Numbered from the stretch's first letter, positions 41,854 to 50,013 are shown. The stretch: DNA of 64,000 bases from Streptomyces sp. NRRL F-6492 (GCF_001280125.1 NZ_LGEG01000091.1:1-64000); one strand, 5' to 3'. The notes: generated from the letters alone by a model not told the origin. A program made the numbers and translations.

Positions 41854-42561
41854 ATGGGAACAGCGTCGACGAACTCAACGAAGCCCGTGATGCGGGACTC
41901 CCTCATCGCCGCGGCCTTCCAGCTCTTCCTGGAGCGGGGCTACGAGCAGACCACCGTCGACGACATCGTGACGCTCGCGGGCGTCGGCCGGCGGTCCTTC
42001 TTCCGGTACTTCCCGTCGAAGGAGGACGTGGTCTTCCCCGACCACGAACAGTGCCTCGACGACATGACCCGCTTCCTCGCGGCGAGCGCGGACTCCGACG
42101 ACCCGATCGCCCGGGTCTGCGGCGCCGCCCGGCTCGTCATGCGGATGTACGCCGAGAACCCCACCTTCTCCGTGCAGCGCTACCGGCTCACCCGCGAGGT
42201 GGCCGGACTCCGCACGTACGAGCTGTCGGTGGTCTGGCGGTACGAGAAGACCCTCGGCGACTACCTGCGCACCCGCTGGGCCGACCGCAGGGACGGCACC
42301 CTGCGCGCCAACGTGGTCGCGGCGGCCGTGGTCGCCGCCCACAACCACGCCCTGCGCCACTGGCTGCGCTCGGGCGGCGAGGGCGACCCGCTGGCGGCGG
42401 TGGACGAGGCCCTGGAGTTCGTGCGCTCCACCTGGAGCCCGGCCCCGGCCGTCGACGTCCCGGCCGAGGAGACGGAGGACGTCGTGGTGGTCATCACCAA
42501 GCGCTCCACCCCGATGTGGCGCGTGGTGCGCGAGGTGGAGTCGAGCCTCGGCGAGGGCTGA
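41854..42561 (+). CDS. TetR-family regulator of the acyl-CoA cluster
   Basis: A 235-residue TetR regulator. The HTH is YEQTTVDDIVTLAGVGRRSFFRYFPSKEDVV; the ligand domain is larger than usual (REVAGLRTYELSVVWRYEKTLGDYL). The ATG at 41854 has no ribosome site. A TACTTT -10 box (41842-41847) ends 6 bp before it, so the transcript is probably leaderless. Similar palindromes (TGGCAC-N3-GTGCCA) upstream of DUF35 and the acyl-CoA dehydrogenase/ETF operon suggest a shared operator for this regulator (inference). Confidence 0.87.
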   Translation: MGTASTNSTKPVMRDSLIAAAFQLFLERGYEQTTVDDIVTLAGVGRRSFFRYFPSKEDVVFPDHEQCLDDMTRFLAASADSDDPIARVCGAARLVMRMYAENPTFSVQRYRLTREVAGLRTYELSVVWRYEKTLGDYLRTRWADRRDGTLRANVVAAAVVAAHNHALRHWLRSGGEGDPLAAVDEALEFVRSTWSPAPAVDVPAEETEDVVVVITKRSTPMWRVVREVESSLGEG

Positions 42562-42637
42562 GGGGCGCCCGGGCGGCGTCCGGGAAACCCCCGGGGATCT
42601 CGGTATCTCCAATTGAGGGAACTCAGGTCTTTATTTG

Positions 42638-42654
42638 ATGGCACTCAGTGCCAT
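42638..42654 (+). promoter_or_regulatory. Palindromic operator ATGGCACT-c-AGTGCCAT
   Basis: A perfect 17-bp palindrome in a comparatively AT-rich stretch between the TetR gene and the DUF35 gene, 50 bp before the latter. Related sites lie at 46171-46185 and 62803-62817. Confidence 0.75.
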
Positions 42655-42703
42655 ATCTTTGCTCCATGCACGGTCGAGCCGCCGAGTGCGAGGAGAAGGC
42701 ATC

Positions 42704-43090
42704 GTGTTCCACACGGGACTGAGGAGCGGGACCGCCGTCCAGGCCGACGAGTCGGCCCCCGACTCCGAGCTCTACTTCCAGCGCTGCCGCTGGTGCCACA
42801 CCACCACGTTCCAGCGACTGCTCTGTCCGACCTGCGGGTCGACCGACCTCGCGCCCGAACTCAGCGGGGGCGAGGGCGTGATCTCCGTACGGCGCGGGGT
42901 CGCCGCGGCCGACGCCGACCTCTGGCCGGTGCACATGACGGAGGGCTTCGTGGTCCGCTGCCGGGTCGACGGACCGCCGCACGCGGTGCGCCCCGGGGTC
43001 CGGGTCAAGCTCTCCTCGGGCGTCGGAGTCTCCGGCCGCCGGCCGGTCGTCCGGCTCTGCGAAGAGGTCCCGCTCGACGGCTGGATGTGA
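42704..43090 (+). CDS. DUF35/OB-fold Zn-ribbon acyl-CoA-associated protein
   Basis: A 128-residue protein with a rubredoxin-like zinc ribbon (C28-W-x-C31 ... C41-PT-C44: CRWCH, CPTCGS) and an OB-fold C-terminal domain (VISVRRGV, FVVRCRVDG, RVKLSSG). DUF35 proteins bind acyl-CoA and accompany thiolases or lipid-transfer proteins. The GTG at 42704 follows AGGAGAAGG. Here it is a single gene between the TetR gene and a strong bidirectional terminator, without the usual thiolase partner. Confidence 0.87.
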   Translation: MFHTGLRSGTAVQADESAPDSELYFQRCRWCHTTTFQRLLCPTCGSTDLAPELSGGEGVISVRRGVAAADADLWPVHMTEGFVVRCRVDGPPHAVRPGVRVKLSSGVGVSGRRPVVRLCEEVPLDGWM

Positions 43091-43115
43091 GCGGGTCCCC
43101 GGTCCTCCCTCGTGC

Positions 43116-43162
43116 GAAAGGGGCGGGTGGGTGGCACAGAGTGCCACCCACCCGCCCCTTTC
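43116..43162. terminator. Bidirectional terminator with a perfect 22-bp stem
   Basis: Arms 43116-43137 and 43141-43162 are perfectly complementary, with a 3-nt AGA loop, and A/T runs lie at both bases (GAAAGGGG / CCCCTTTC). It separates the convergent DUF35 and etfA genes. The tip of the stem reads TGGCACAGAGTGCCA, close to the operator palindrome of this cluster. Confidence 0.9.
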
Positions 43163-43175
43163 CGCTGCCGGAAGG

Positions 43176-44132
43176 TCAGCGGGGGCCGATCTCGTCCGTC
43201 AGCTGCGGCAGCACCGCGAAGAGGTCGCCGACCACGCCGTAGTCCACGAGGTCGAAGATCGGGGCCTCCGGGTCCTTGTTGACCGCGACGATCGTCTTCG
43301 ACGTCTGCATGCCGGCCCGGTGCTGGATCGCGCCGGAGATGCCCGCCGCGACGTACAGCTGCGGCGAGACCTGCTTGCCGGTCTGGCCGACCTGGTTGGC
43401 GTGCGGGTACCAGCCGGCGTCCACGGCCGCGCGGGAGGCGCCGACGGCCGCGCCGAGCGAGTCGGCCAGCTTCTCGACGACCCCGAAGCCCTCGGCCGCG
43501 CCGACGCCGCGGCCGCCGGAGACCACGATCGCGGACTCGGTCAGCTCGGGGCGGCCGGTGGAGACGCGCGGGGTGCGCGAGACGACCTTCGCCGCGTTGC
43601 CCGTGAAGGCGACGGAGACGTCCTCGACCGTGCCGGCGGCCGGGGCGGCCTCCGGAGCGGTGGAGTTCGGCTTGACGGTGATGACCGGCACGCCGTGCGA
43701 GACCGTCGACTTCACCTGGTACGAGGCGGCGAAGACGGACTGGGTGGCGACCGGGCCGTTCTCGCCGGCCTCCAGCTCCACGGCGTCGGTGATCAGACCG
43801 GAGCCGAGGCGGAGCGCGACGCGGGCCGCGATCTCCTTGCCCTCGCCGGAGGAGGTCACCAGGACGGCGGCCGCCCCCTTCTCCCGGGCGATCTGGGCGA
43901 GCGCGTCGACCTTCGGCACGACGAGCCGCTCGGTGAACTCGGCGCCGTCCGCGACGTACACCGTGGCCGCGCCGTACTCGCCGGCGGTGGCGGCGATCGA
44001 CGCGGCGGCCTCGCCGGCGCCGAGGACGACGGCCGAGGGCTCGCCGACGCGGCGGGCGAGGGTGAGCAGTTCGAGGGCCGGCTTGCGGACCGCACCGTCG
44101 GCGTGGTCCACGAGAACCAGGATCTCAGCCAT
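43176..44132 (-). CDS. etfA: Electron transfer flavoprotein alpha subunit
   Basis: A 318-residue EtfA. The C-terminal FAD-binding domain has the family signature GKQVSPQLYVAAGISGAIQHRAGM and NKDPEAPIFDLVDYGVVGDLF. It accepts electrons from acyl-CoA dehydrogenases and passes them to ETF:quinone oxidoreductase. It is the last gene of the operon acyl-CoA dehydrogenase / etfB / etfA. Confidence 0.95.
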   Translation of the reverse strand: MAEILVLVDHADGAVRKPALELLTLARRVGEPSAVVLGAGEAAASIAATAGEYGAATVYVADGAEFTERLVVPKVDALAQIAREKGAAAVLVTSSGEGKEIAARVALRLGSGLITDAVELEAGENGPVATQSVFAASYQVKSTVSHGVPVITVKPNSTAPEAAPAAGTVEDVSVAFTGNAAKVVSRTPRVSTGRPELTESAIVVSGGRGVGAAEGFGVVEKLADSLGAAVGASRAAVDAGWYPHANQVGQTGKQVSPQLYVAAGISGAIQHRAGMQTSKTIVAVNKDPEAPIFDLVDYGVVGDLFAVLPQLTDEIGPR

Positions 44133-44171
44133 GATTCGTTGCTCCTGTGTGGGTGTCTGGCCGGGGGCGGA

Positions 44172-44957
44172 TCAGATGAACTTCTGGGCGGCGAGGAAGG
44201 CGGCGAGCTGCTTGCCGCCGTCGCCCTCGTCCGTGACGATCGTGCCCTGCGTACGGGCCGGGCGCGGGGTCGCGGAGTCGACCAGGGTCCAGGACCCGGC
44301 GAGGCCGACCTCGTCGGCGTCGACGCCCAGGTCGTCCAGGTCCAGCTCCTCGACCGGCTTCTTCTTGGCGGCCATGATCCCCTTGAAGGAGGGGTAACGG
44401 GCCTCGCCCGACTGGTCGGTGACCGACACGACGGCCGGCAGCGGGGCCTCCAGGAGCTCGGTGGCGGCGTCGCCGTCCCGGCGGCCCTTCACGGTGCCGT
44501 CCTCGACGGAGACCTCGGAGAGCAGGGTGACCTGCGGCAGGCTCAGCCGCTCGGCGAGCAGCGCGGGCAGCACGCCCATGGCGCCGTCCGTCGAGGCCAT
44601 GCCGCAGACGACCAGGTCGAAGCCGGTCTTCTCCAGGGCCTTGGCGAGGATCGCGGAGGTGGCGAAGACGTCCGAGCCGTGGATGTCGTCGTCGTTGACG
44701 TGGACGGCCTTGTCGGCGCCCATCGACAGCGCCTTGCGCAGCGCGTCCTTGGCGTCGTCCGGGCCCACGGTGACGACGGTGACCTCCGCGTCGTCGGCCT
44801 CCTCCGCGATCTGCAGGGCCTGCTCGACGGCGTACTCGTCCAGCTCCGAGAGCAGACCGTCGACGGCCTCGCGGTCGGTCGTCAGGTCGTCGGCGAAACC
44901 GCGGTCGCCGGTCGCGTCGGGGACGTACTTCACACAGACAGCGATCTTCAGGGTCAC
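44172..44957 (-). CDS. etfB: Electron transfer flavoprotein beta subunit
   Basis: A 261-residue EtfB beginning MTLKIAVCVKYVPD. It contains the AMP-binding region (VGPDDAKDALRKALSMGADKAVHV, GMASTDGAMGVLPALLAERL) and the C-terminal PSFKGIMAAKKKPVE recognition loop. It forms the ETF heterodimer with EtfA. It is 36 bp from the upstream acyl-CoA dehydrogenase and 39 bp from etfA. Confidence 0.95.
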   Translation of the reverse strand: MTLKIAVCVKYVPDATGDRGFADDLTTDREAVDGLLSELDEYAVEQALQIAEEADDAEVTVVTVGPDDAKDALRKALSMGADKAVHVNDDDIHGSDVFATSAILAKALEKTGFDLVVCGMASTDGAMGVLPALLAERLSLPQVTLLSEVSVEDGTVKGRRDGDAATELLEAPLPAVVSVTDQSGEARYPSFKGIMAAKKKPVEELDLDDLGVDADEVGLAGSWTLVDSATPRPARTQGTIVTDEGDGGKQLAAFLAAQKFI

Positions 44958-44993
44958 GGCCTGTCTCCTTTCAACGGGTCAACGGTCTGGTGC

Positions 44994-46145
44994 TTACGGG
45001 AGGTTGCGGGCCATGACGATGCGCTGGACCTGGTTGGTGCCCTCGTAGATCTGGGTGATCTTGGCGTCGCGCATCATGCGCTCGACGGGGTAGTCACGGG
45101 TGTAGCCGTAACCGCCCAGGAGCTGCACGGCGTCGACGGTGACCTCCATGGCGACGTCGGAGGCGAAGCACTTGGCCGCCGCGCCGAAGAAGGTCAGGTC
45201 GCCGTCGACGCGCTCGCTCTTGGCGGCGGCGGCGTAGGTGAGCTGGCGGGCCGCCTCCAGCTTCATGGCCATGTCGGCGAGCATGAACTGCACGCCCTGG
45301 AAGTCGGCGATCGGCTTGCCGAACTGCTTGCGCTCCTTGACGTAGCCCTTGGCGTAGTCCAGGGCGCCCTGGGCGATGCCGATCGCCTGGGCGGCGATGG
45401 TGACGCGGGTGTGGTCCAGGGTCTTCATCGCGGTGGCGAACCCGGTGCCCTCCGCGCCGATCATCCGGTCGGCGGGGATGCGCACGTTGTCGAGGTAGAC
45501 CTCGCGGGTCGGCGAGCCCTTGATGCCCAGCTTCTTCTCCGGCGCGCCGAAGGAGACGCCCTCGTCGTCCTTGTCCACCACGAACGCGCTGATGCCCTTG
45601 GAGCGCTTCTCGGGGTCGGTGACGGCCATCACCGTGTAGTACTGCGACACCCCGGCGTTCGTGATCCACCGCTTCACGCCGTTGAGGACCCAGAAGTCGC
45701 CGTCGCGGACCGCGCGGGTCTTCATCCCGGCCGCGTCCGAGCCGGCGTCCGGCTCCGAGAGGGCGTAGGAGAACATCGCGTCGCCCTTGGCCAGCGGGCC
45801 CAGGAACTTCGCCTTCAGCTCCTCCGAGCCGGACAGGATCACCGGCAGCGAGCCCAGCTTGTTGACCGCAGGGATCAGCGAGGACGAACCGCAGACCCGG
45901 GCGACCTCCTCGATCACGATCACGGTCGCCAGCGCGTCCGCGCCCGCGCCGCCGTACGTCTCCGGCACGTGCACCGCGTGCAGGTCGTTGGCGACCAGCG
46001 CGTCCAGGGCCTCCTGCGGGAAGCGCCCCTCCTCGTCCACCGCGGCCGCGAACGGCGCGATCTTCGCCTCCGCCAGCGCACGCACCGACTCCCGGAGCAT
46101 GTCGTGCTCCTCCGAAGGACGGTACAGGTCGAAGTCCTTGCCCAT
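44994..46145 (-). CDS. Acyl-CoA dehydrogenase
   Basis: A 383-residue acyl-CoA dehydrogenase with AMFSYALSEPDAGSDAAGM, WITNAGVSQYYTV, DHTRVTIAAQAIGIAQGALDYA, GGYGYTRDYPVERMMRDAK and QIYEGTNQVQRIV, whose Glu is the catalytic base. The ATG at 46145 has GGGGAG upstream. It heads the ETF operon, so it feeds electrons straight into the co-expressed flavoprotein. Two operator-like palindromes lie upstream (46171-46208). Confidence 0.93.
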   Translation of the reverse strand: MGKDFDLYRPSEEHDMLRESVRALAEAKIAPFAAAVDEEGRFPQEALDALVANDLHAVHVPETYGGAGADALATVIVIEEVARVCGSSSLIPAVNKLGSLPVILSGSEELKAKFLGPLAKGDAMFSYALSEPDAGSDAAGMKTRAVRDGDFWVLNGVKRWITNAGVSQYYTVMAVTDPEKRSKGISAFVVDKDDEGVSFGAPEKKLGIKGSPTREVYLDNVRIPADRMIGAEGTGFATAMKTLDHTRVTIAAQAIGIAQGALDYAKGYVKERKQFGKPIADFQGVQFMLADMAMKLEAARQLTYAAAAKSERVDGDLTFFGAAAKCFASDVAMEVTVDAVQLLGGYGYTRDYPVERMMRDAKITQIYEGTNQVQRIVMARNLP

Positions 46146-46170
46146 GATGTGGAGCTCCCCTAGACGCTTG

Positions 46171-46208
46171 TGGCACTGAGTACCCTCAGCAAAGCACACT
46201 CAGTACCA
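46171..46208 (-). promoter_or_regulatory. Paired TGGCACT-N-AGTRCCA-like operators before the acyl-CoA dehydrogenase/ETF operon
   Basis: TGGCACTGAGTACCC (46171-46185) and a more degenerate copy ending ACTCAGTACCA (46194-46208) lie 23 bp apart, centre to centre, 26-63 bp upstream of the acyl-CoA dehydrogenase start. They match the palindrome at 42638 and may be bound by the TetR regulator at 41854. Confidence 0.65.
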
Positions 46209-46217
46209 TAAACGCCA

Positions 46218-46250
46218 GAGCGCCCCGACGCGTCACGCGTCGGGGCGCTC
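46218..46250. terminator. Perfect 33-bp palindromic hairpin downstream of the ScbR-like gene
   Basis: Arms 46218-46233 and 46235-46250 (core GCGCCCCGACGCGT) are fully complementary around a single C. It lies 42 bp beyond the end of the ScbR-like gene and just upstream of the ETF operon promoter, insulating the two. Confidence 0.8.
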
Positions 46251-46292
46251 CGGGGCCGTGCGGCCGGCTCCGCGGGCGGGTGCTTTCCGCCG

Positions 46293-46976
46293 CTACGAGT
46301 GGGCGCTTTCCGCGAAGTTCTCCTCGCTGTGGCGGAGCCGGCTCGCGTCGTATTCGGCGGCCAGCCGCCGTGCGCGGCTCTCGGTCATTTCCAGGCGGAT
46401 CAACACGGCCGGGGTGCATATCGTCGGCATGACGTGCTGGAGCAGGACCAGAACGCGATGGGTGAGGTCATTCCGGTCGCACAGGATCTGGGACATCGTC
46501 TGGATTCCGGCGAAAGCGCCGGAGAAGAGCTCGGCCGTGTCCGTCACGTCCACGTGGACGAGGATCTCCCCCTGCGCCTTCGCCACCATCAGGGCCTCCG
46601 ACACCTGGTCGATCCAGGCCCGGAAAGGAGCGGCCCGGTCGATTCCCGTGGCGCCGCTGTCCAGCGCCAGCGCGACGCTCGCCCGCACCAGGGGGTCGCG
46701 CTGCAGCCGGTGGGCGAGCAGGAAGCCCTGGTCGACCAGCTCCTGCACCTTGACGTCCTGCGGGGTCAGCGGTTCGTCGAGCATCTGGGCGTCGAGCACG
46801 CCGAGCGCCAGGTCCTCCTTGGAGGCGAAGTGGAAATACAGCGCCCCCTTGGTGACACCGGCGCGCACCAGGATCTCCCCGATGGTCGTCCGCTCGTAGC
46901 CGCGCTCGGCGAAAACGGCGGCGGCCGACTCCAGAATCGTCCGCCGGGTCCGGATTGCACGCGCTTGCTGCGCCAA
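46293..46976 (-). CDS. Gamma-butyrolactone-receptor-like TetR regulator (ScbR/ArpA type)
   Basis: A 227-residue TetR regulator with the hallmark N-terminus of butyrolactone receptors: AQQARAIRTRRTILESAAAVF, then EILVRAGVTKGALYFHFASKEDLALGVLDAQ. The C-terminal half (AELFSGAFAGIQTMSQIL) also fits the family. The start is TTG at 46976 with GGGAGG 4 nt upstream, giving the canonical MAQQARAIRTR; a TTG at 47009 is in frame but has no site. It is divergent from the AfsA-like gene and probably represses it until the lactone binds. Confidence 0.9.
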   Translation of the reverse strand: MAQQARAIRTRRTILESAAAVFAERGYERTTIGEILVRAGVTKGALYFHFASKEDLALGVLDAQMLDEPLTPQDVKVQELVDQGFLLAHRLQRDPLVRASVALALDSGATGIDRAAPFRAWIDQVSEALMVAKAQGEILVHVDVTDTAELFSGAFAGIQTMSQILCDRNDLTHRVLVLLQHVMPTICTPAVLIRLEMTESRARRLAAEYDASRLRHSEENFAESAHS

Positions 46977-47030
46977 GGCGCCTCCCGCTGTCTCGCTGTC
47001 TGTGCTCAACGTGTGACATGAAGCATTGAA

Positions 47031-47050
47031 AAGAAAACCGCGCTCTACGT
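47031..47050. promoter_or_regulatory. ARE-like (autoregulatory element) site between receptor and synthase genes
   Basis: On the plus strand the 20-mer matches about 9 of 12 defined positions of the butyrolactone ARE consensus (AAAC-N2-ACCG-N4-GT-N2-GT), with a perfect ACCG core. It sits 55 bp upstream of the receptor start and 58 bp upstream of the synthase start. Confidence 0.4.
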
Positions 47051-47107
47051 ACCCTACGCCGGACGGATTTGCCGTCCCGGGTGTGCAGGGAAGTGCGAGG
47101 GGGAGCG

Positions 47108-48052
47108 ATGGAACAGCACCACCGAGGAGTGACGGCGCCCGTCCCCGGGGAGTTCGTCCACCGCGACGACCCGGCCGACATCATCCCCACGGGCTGGACG
47201 CGGTCGGGGGACGACCGGTACTCCGTCTCCGCCCGCTGGCCTGCCTCGCATCCCTTCTTCTCCCCGGCGACAGGGGGCCGGCACGACCCGGTCCTGGTGG
47301 CCGAGACGATGCGTCAGGCCACCATGCTCGTGGTTCACGCGGGACTCGGGGTACCCGTGGACGATCAGTTCGTCATGTGGGACCTGTATTACACCGCCGA
47401 TCCCGAGGCGCTCGCCCTCGACGGCTCCGCCCCCGACATCACCGCCGACCTCTCCTTCCCCGGCCACGACGGGCGCGCGAGCCGGGTGCGGAACCTGCGC
47501 GTCGACGTCGTCCTGAGCCGGGAGGGCCGCCCGCTCTCGACCGGCGGCGGCACGATCCGCTGCACCTCGGCACCGGCGTACCGCAGGATGCGGGGCGAGC
47601 GCATGGCCGCCCTCGGCCGCCCGGTCCCCCTCATACCGCCGATGGCCCCGCACCTGGTCGGCCGCGAGGACGCCAGGGACGTCGTCCTGGGCCCCGGCGA
47701 CCGCCCCGGCCGGTGGCAGCTGCGGATCAACACCGCCCACCCCACGCTCTTCCGCCGCCCGAACGACCACGTCCCCGGGATGCTCCTCCTCGAAGCGGCC
47801 CGGCAGGCGGCGATGCTGGAGACCGGCAGCACCGACTACCTCCCCGTCGGCATGGAGCTCTCCTTCTCGCGCTACGTGGAGCTCGACACCCCCTGCTGGA
47901 TCGAGGCCGAGACCGTGACCGCCCCCGGCGAGCCGGCGACCACCGTCCGCGTCACCGGCCACCAGGACGGCGACCCCGTCTTCCTCTGCACGCTCGCCTC
48001 CCCGTCCCGGGAGCCGGCGGTGGCCGGCCCCTGCGTCCGGCTCGCGGGCTGA
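47108..48052 (+). CDS. AfsA/ScbA-type gamma-butyrolactone biosynthesis protein
   Basis: A 314-residue protein with two AfsA-type hot-dog repeats. Each has the family pattern: the first DPVLVAETMRQATMLVVHAGLGVPVDDQFVMW, the second DHVPGMLLLEAARQAAMLETG. AfsA condenses a beta-ketoacyl chain with dihydroxyacetone phosphate, the first committed step of butyrolactone signals. The ATG at 47108 has GGGAG upstream. It is followed 12 bp later by a dehydrogenase-like gene, giving a compact signal-synthesis operon divergent from its receptor. Confidence 0.92.
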   Translation: MEQHHRGVTAPVPGEFVHRDDPADIIPTGWTRSGDDRYSVSARWPASHPFFSPATGGRHDPVLVAETMRQATMLVVHAGLGVPVDDQFVMWDLYYTADPEALALDGSAPDITADLSFPGHDGRASRVRNLRVDVVLSREGRPLSTGGGTIRCTSAPAYRRMRGERMAALGRPVPLIPPMAPHLVGREDARDVVLGPGDRPGRWQLRINTAHPTLFRRPNDHVPGMLLLEAARQAAMLETGSTDYLPVGMELSFSRYVELDTPCWIEAETVTAPGEPATTVRVTGHQDGDPVFLCTLASPSREPAVAGPCVRLAG

Positions 48053-48064
48053 GCGGCCGGGACG

Positions 48065-49048
48065 ATGACGAAGGCTCCCCGCATCCTGATCACCGGCGCG
48101 TCCGGCTTCGTCGGCGGCCGGGTGGCGGCCGCCGCGACGACGGCGCAGGCCGGGCCCGTACGCCTGCTCGTCCGCGGCCCGCTCGACCCGCCGGCCGCCG
48201 GACCCGGGTCCGCCCCGGCGGTCGAGACCGTCCGGGGCGACCTGCGCGACCCCGGCTCCCTGCGCCGGGCCTGCGAGGGGGCGGACGTGCTGATCCACTG
48301 CGCCTCCGCGATCGGCGGGGACGAGGAGACGGCCCGCGCCGTCAACGACGAGGGCACCCGGGCCCTGGTCGACGCGGCCGTCCGCGCCGGGGTGACCAGG
48401 ATCGTCGCCCTGAGCACGGCCTCCGTCCACGGCCGCGGCCCCTTCCGCGCCGCCGCTCCCGGCACCCTGCCGATCGCCCCGGTCTCGGCCACCAGCCGCA
48501 CCCGCGCGGCGGGCGACCGGCACGTCATGGAGGCCGGCGGGACCGTCCTGCGCCCCCACCTCGTGTACGGGACCGGGGACCGGCAGCTGCTGCCCGGCCT
48601 CGTCAAGCTCCTCGGGGCGCTGCCCGGCCCGCTGGTCGGCGGCACCTCGCTGCACTCCCTGATCGAGGTGGGGAGCCTGGCCCGGGCCCTGCTCGCCGCC
48701 GCCCTCTCGCCGCACACCCGCCCCGGCCCGTACCACGTGAACCACCCCGACCCGGTGCCGGTCGGGGAACTCATCGCGGTGGGCGAGGAGTTGCTCGCCC
48801 ACCGGGCCGGGCCGCGCCGGGGGGCGGCCCTCGGCGTCGCGGAGGCGCGCGCCCTCCTGGCGGCCCACCCCTTCGCCGTCCACCACCTCGACATGCTCGC
48901 CGTCGACCACTGGTTCTCCGACGACCGGCCCTGGCGGGAGCCGGACCGCGACCCGGGGCCGGGCTTCGCCGAGGGGGTCGTGGAGCACCTGGAGTGGTAC
49001 CGGAATACGCTCGACCCCGTCCCGGCGGCCGGGCACCGGACCTCCTGA
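48065..49048 (+). CDS. NAD-dependent epimerase/dehydratase-like protein with degenerate active site
   Basis: A 327-residue extended SDR. The Rossmann glycine motif TGASGFVGG (10-18) and IVALSTASVHGRG are intact. At the catalytic site the usual YxxxK is replaced: the aligned stretch reads SATSRTRAAGDRHV, so Tyr and Lys are missing. It may be a non-classical reductase or a binding protein in butyrolactone synthesis. It is 12 bp from the AfsA-like gene and clearly in the same operon. Similar proteins accompany AfsA homologues in other butyrolactone loci. Confidence 0.8.
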   Translation: MTKAPRILITGASGFVGGRVAAAATTAQAGPVRLLVRGPLDPPAAGPGSAPAVETVRGDLRDPGSLRRACEGADVLIHCASAIGGDEETARAVNDEGTRALVDAAVRAGVTRIVALSTASVHGRGPFRAAAPGTLPIAPVSATSRTRAAGDRHVMEAGGTVLRPHLVYGTGDRQLLPGLVKLLGALPGPLVGGTSLHSLIEVGSLARALLAAALSPHTRPGPYHVNHPDPVPVGELIAVGEELLAHRAGPRRGAALGVAEARALLAAHPFAVHHLDMLAVDHWFSDDRPWREPDRDPGPGFAEGVVEHLEWYRNTLDPVPAAGHRTS

Positions 49049-49104
49049 CCGGCACCGGACCTCCTGACCGACGACGGCCGCCACACCGGCACCGGCCCCG
49101 AGCC

Positions 49105-49140
49105 GAACGCACCGAACGCACCGAACGCACCGAACGCACC
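49105..49140. repeat. Four tandem 9-bp repeats upstream of the SDR gene
   Basis: GAACGCACC occurs four times in perfect register (49105-49140), immediately before the GAGAGAAGG ribosome site of the SDR gene at 49160. A 19-bp direct duplication (GGCACCGGACCTCCTGACC) also spans the end of the previous gene (~49032-49070). Confidence 0.85.
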
Positions 49141-49159
49141 GAGAGAAGGCACCACCGAC

Positions 49160-49924
49160 ATGTCCGCGCTGGCCGGCAGAACCGCGATCGTCACCGGGGC
49201 GAGCCGGGGCATCGGAAGAGGCATCGCCCAGCGGCTCGCCCGGGACGGGGCACTGGTCGCCGTGCACTACGGCAGCGACGAGGCGGCGGCCCGCGAGACG
49301 GTGGCGACCGTCGAGCGCGAGGGCGGCCGGGCCTTCCCGTTCCGCGCGGACCTGGCGGCGCCGGACGCCGTCGACGTCTTCTACGCCGCCCTGGACGCCG
49401 GCCTCGCGGAGCTGGGGGAGGGCCCCGGGTTCGACGTCCTCGTCAACAACGCGGGCGCGAGCGGCTCCGGCCGCGTCCACCAGCTCACCCCCGAGGTCTT
49501 CGACCGGCTGTTCACGATCAACGTGAAGGCCCCGCTCTTCCTCGTCCAGCGGGGCCTCGACCGGCTGCGCGACGGCGGCCGGATCGTCAACGTCTCCTCG
49601 GTGGTGACGAAGCGCGCCTTCCCCGACTCCGTGACGTACGCGATGACCAAGGGGGCCGTCGACACGATGACCCTCGCCCTCGCCAAGGAGCTGGGGCCCC
49701 GGGGGATCACGGTCAACGCCGTGGCCCCCGGCTACATCGCGACGGACATGAACGCGCGGCGCCGGGCGACGCCCGAGGCGAGCGCCGCCCTCGCCGCGCT
49801 CTCGGTCTTCAACCGGATCGGGACGCCCGCCGACGTGGCGGACGTGGTCGCCTTCCTCGCCTCCGACGACGCCCGCTGGATCACCGGCCAGTACGTGGAC
49901 GTGACGGGCGGCACCGGGCTCTGA
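49160..49924 (+). CDS. SDR-family oxidoreductase (3-oxoacyl-ACP reductase-like)
   Basis: A 254-residue SDR: TGASRGIGRGIA, NNAGASGSG, NVSSVVTKRAFPDSVTYAMTKGA (catalytic Ser, Tyr and Lys), VAPGYIATDM and a C-terminal ITGQYVDVTGG. It resembles FabG-type ketoreductases. In the AfsA operon it is a good candidate for the 6-keto/hydroxyl reductase step of the butyrolactone. The ATG at 49160 follows AGAAGG. Confidence 0.88.
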   Translation: MSALAGRTAIVTGASRGIGRGIAQRLARDGALVAVHYGSDEAAARETVATVEREGGRAFPFRADLAAPDAVDVFYAALDAGLAELGEGPGFDVLVNNAGASGSGRVHQLTPEVFDRLFTINVKAPLFLVQRGLDRLRDGGRIVNVSSVVTKRAFPDSVTYAMTKGAVDTMTLALAKELGPRGITVNAVAPGYIATDMNARRRATPEASAALAALSVFNRIGTPADVADVVAFLASDDARWITGQYVDVTGGTGL

Positions 49925-50013
49925 ACCCGTGCGGGACCGGGGCCCGGCCCGGCCGGAGACCTCCTCGCACGCCCCTCCTCCGGGCGGTTCCCGGTCGATA
50001 AAGTGGGGGCACG

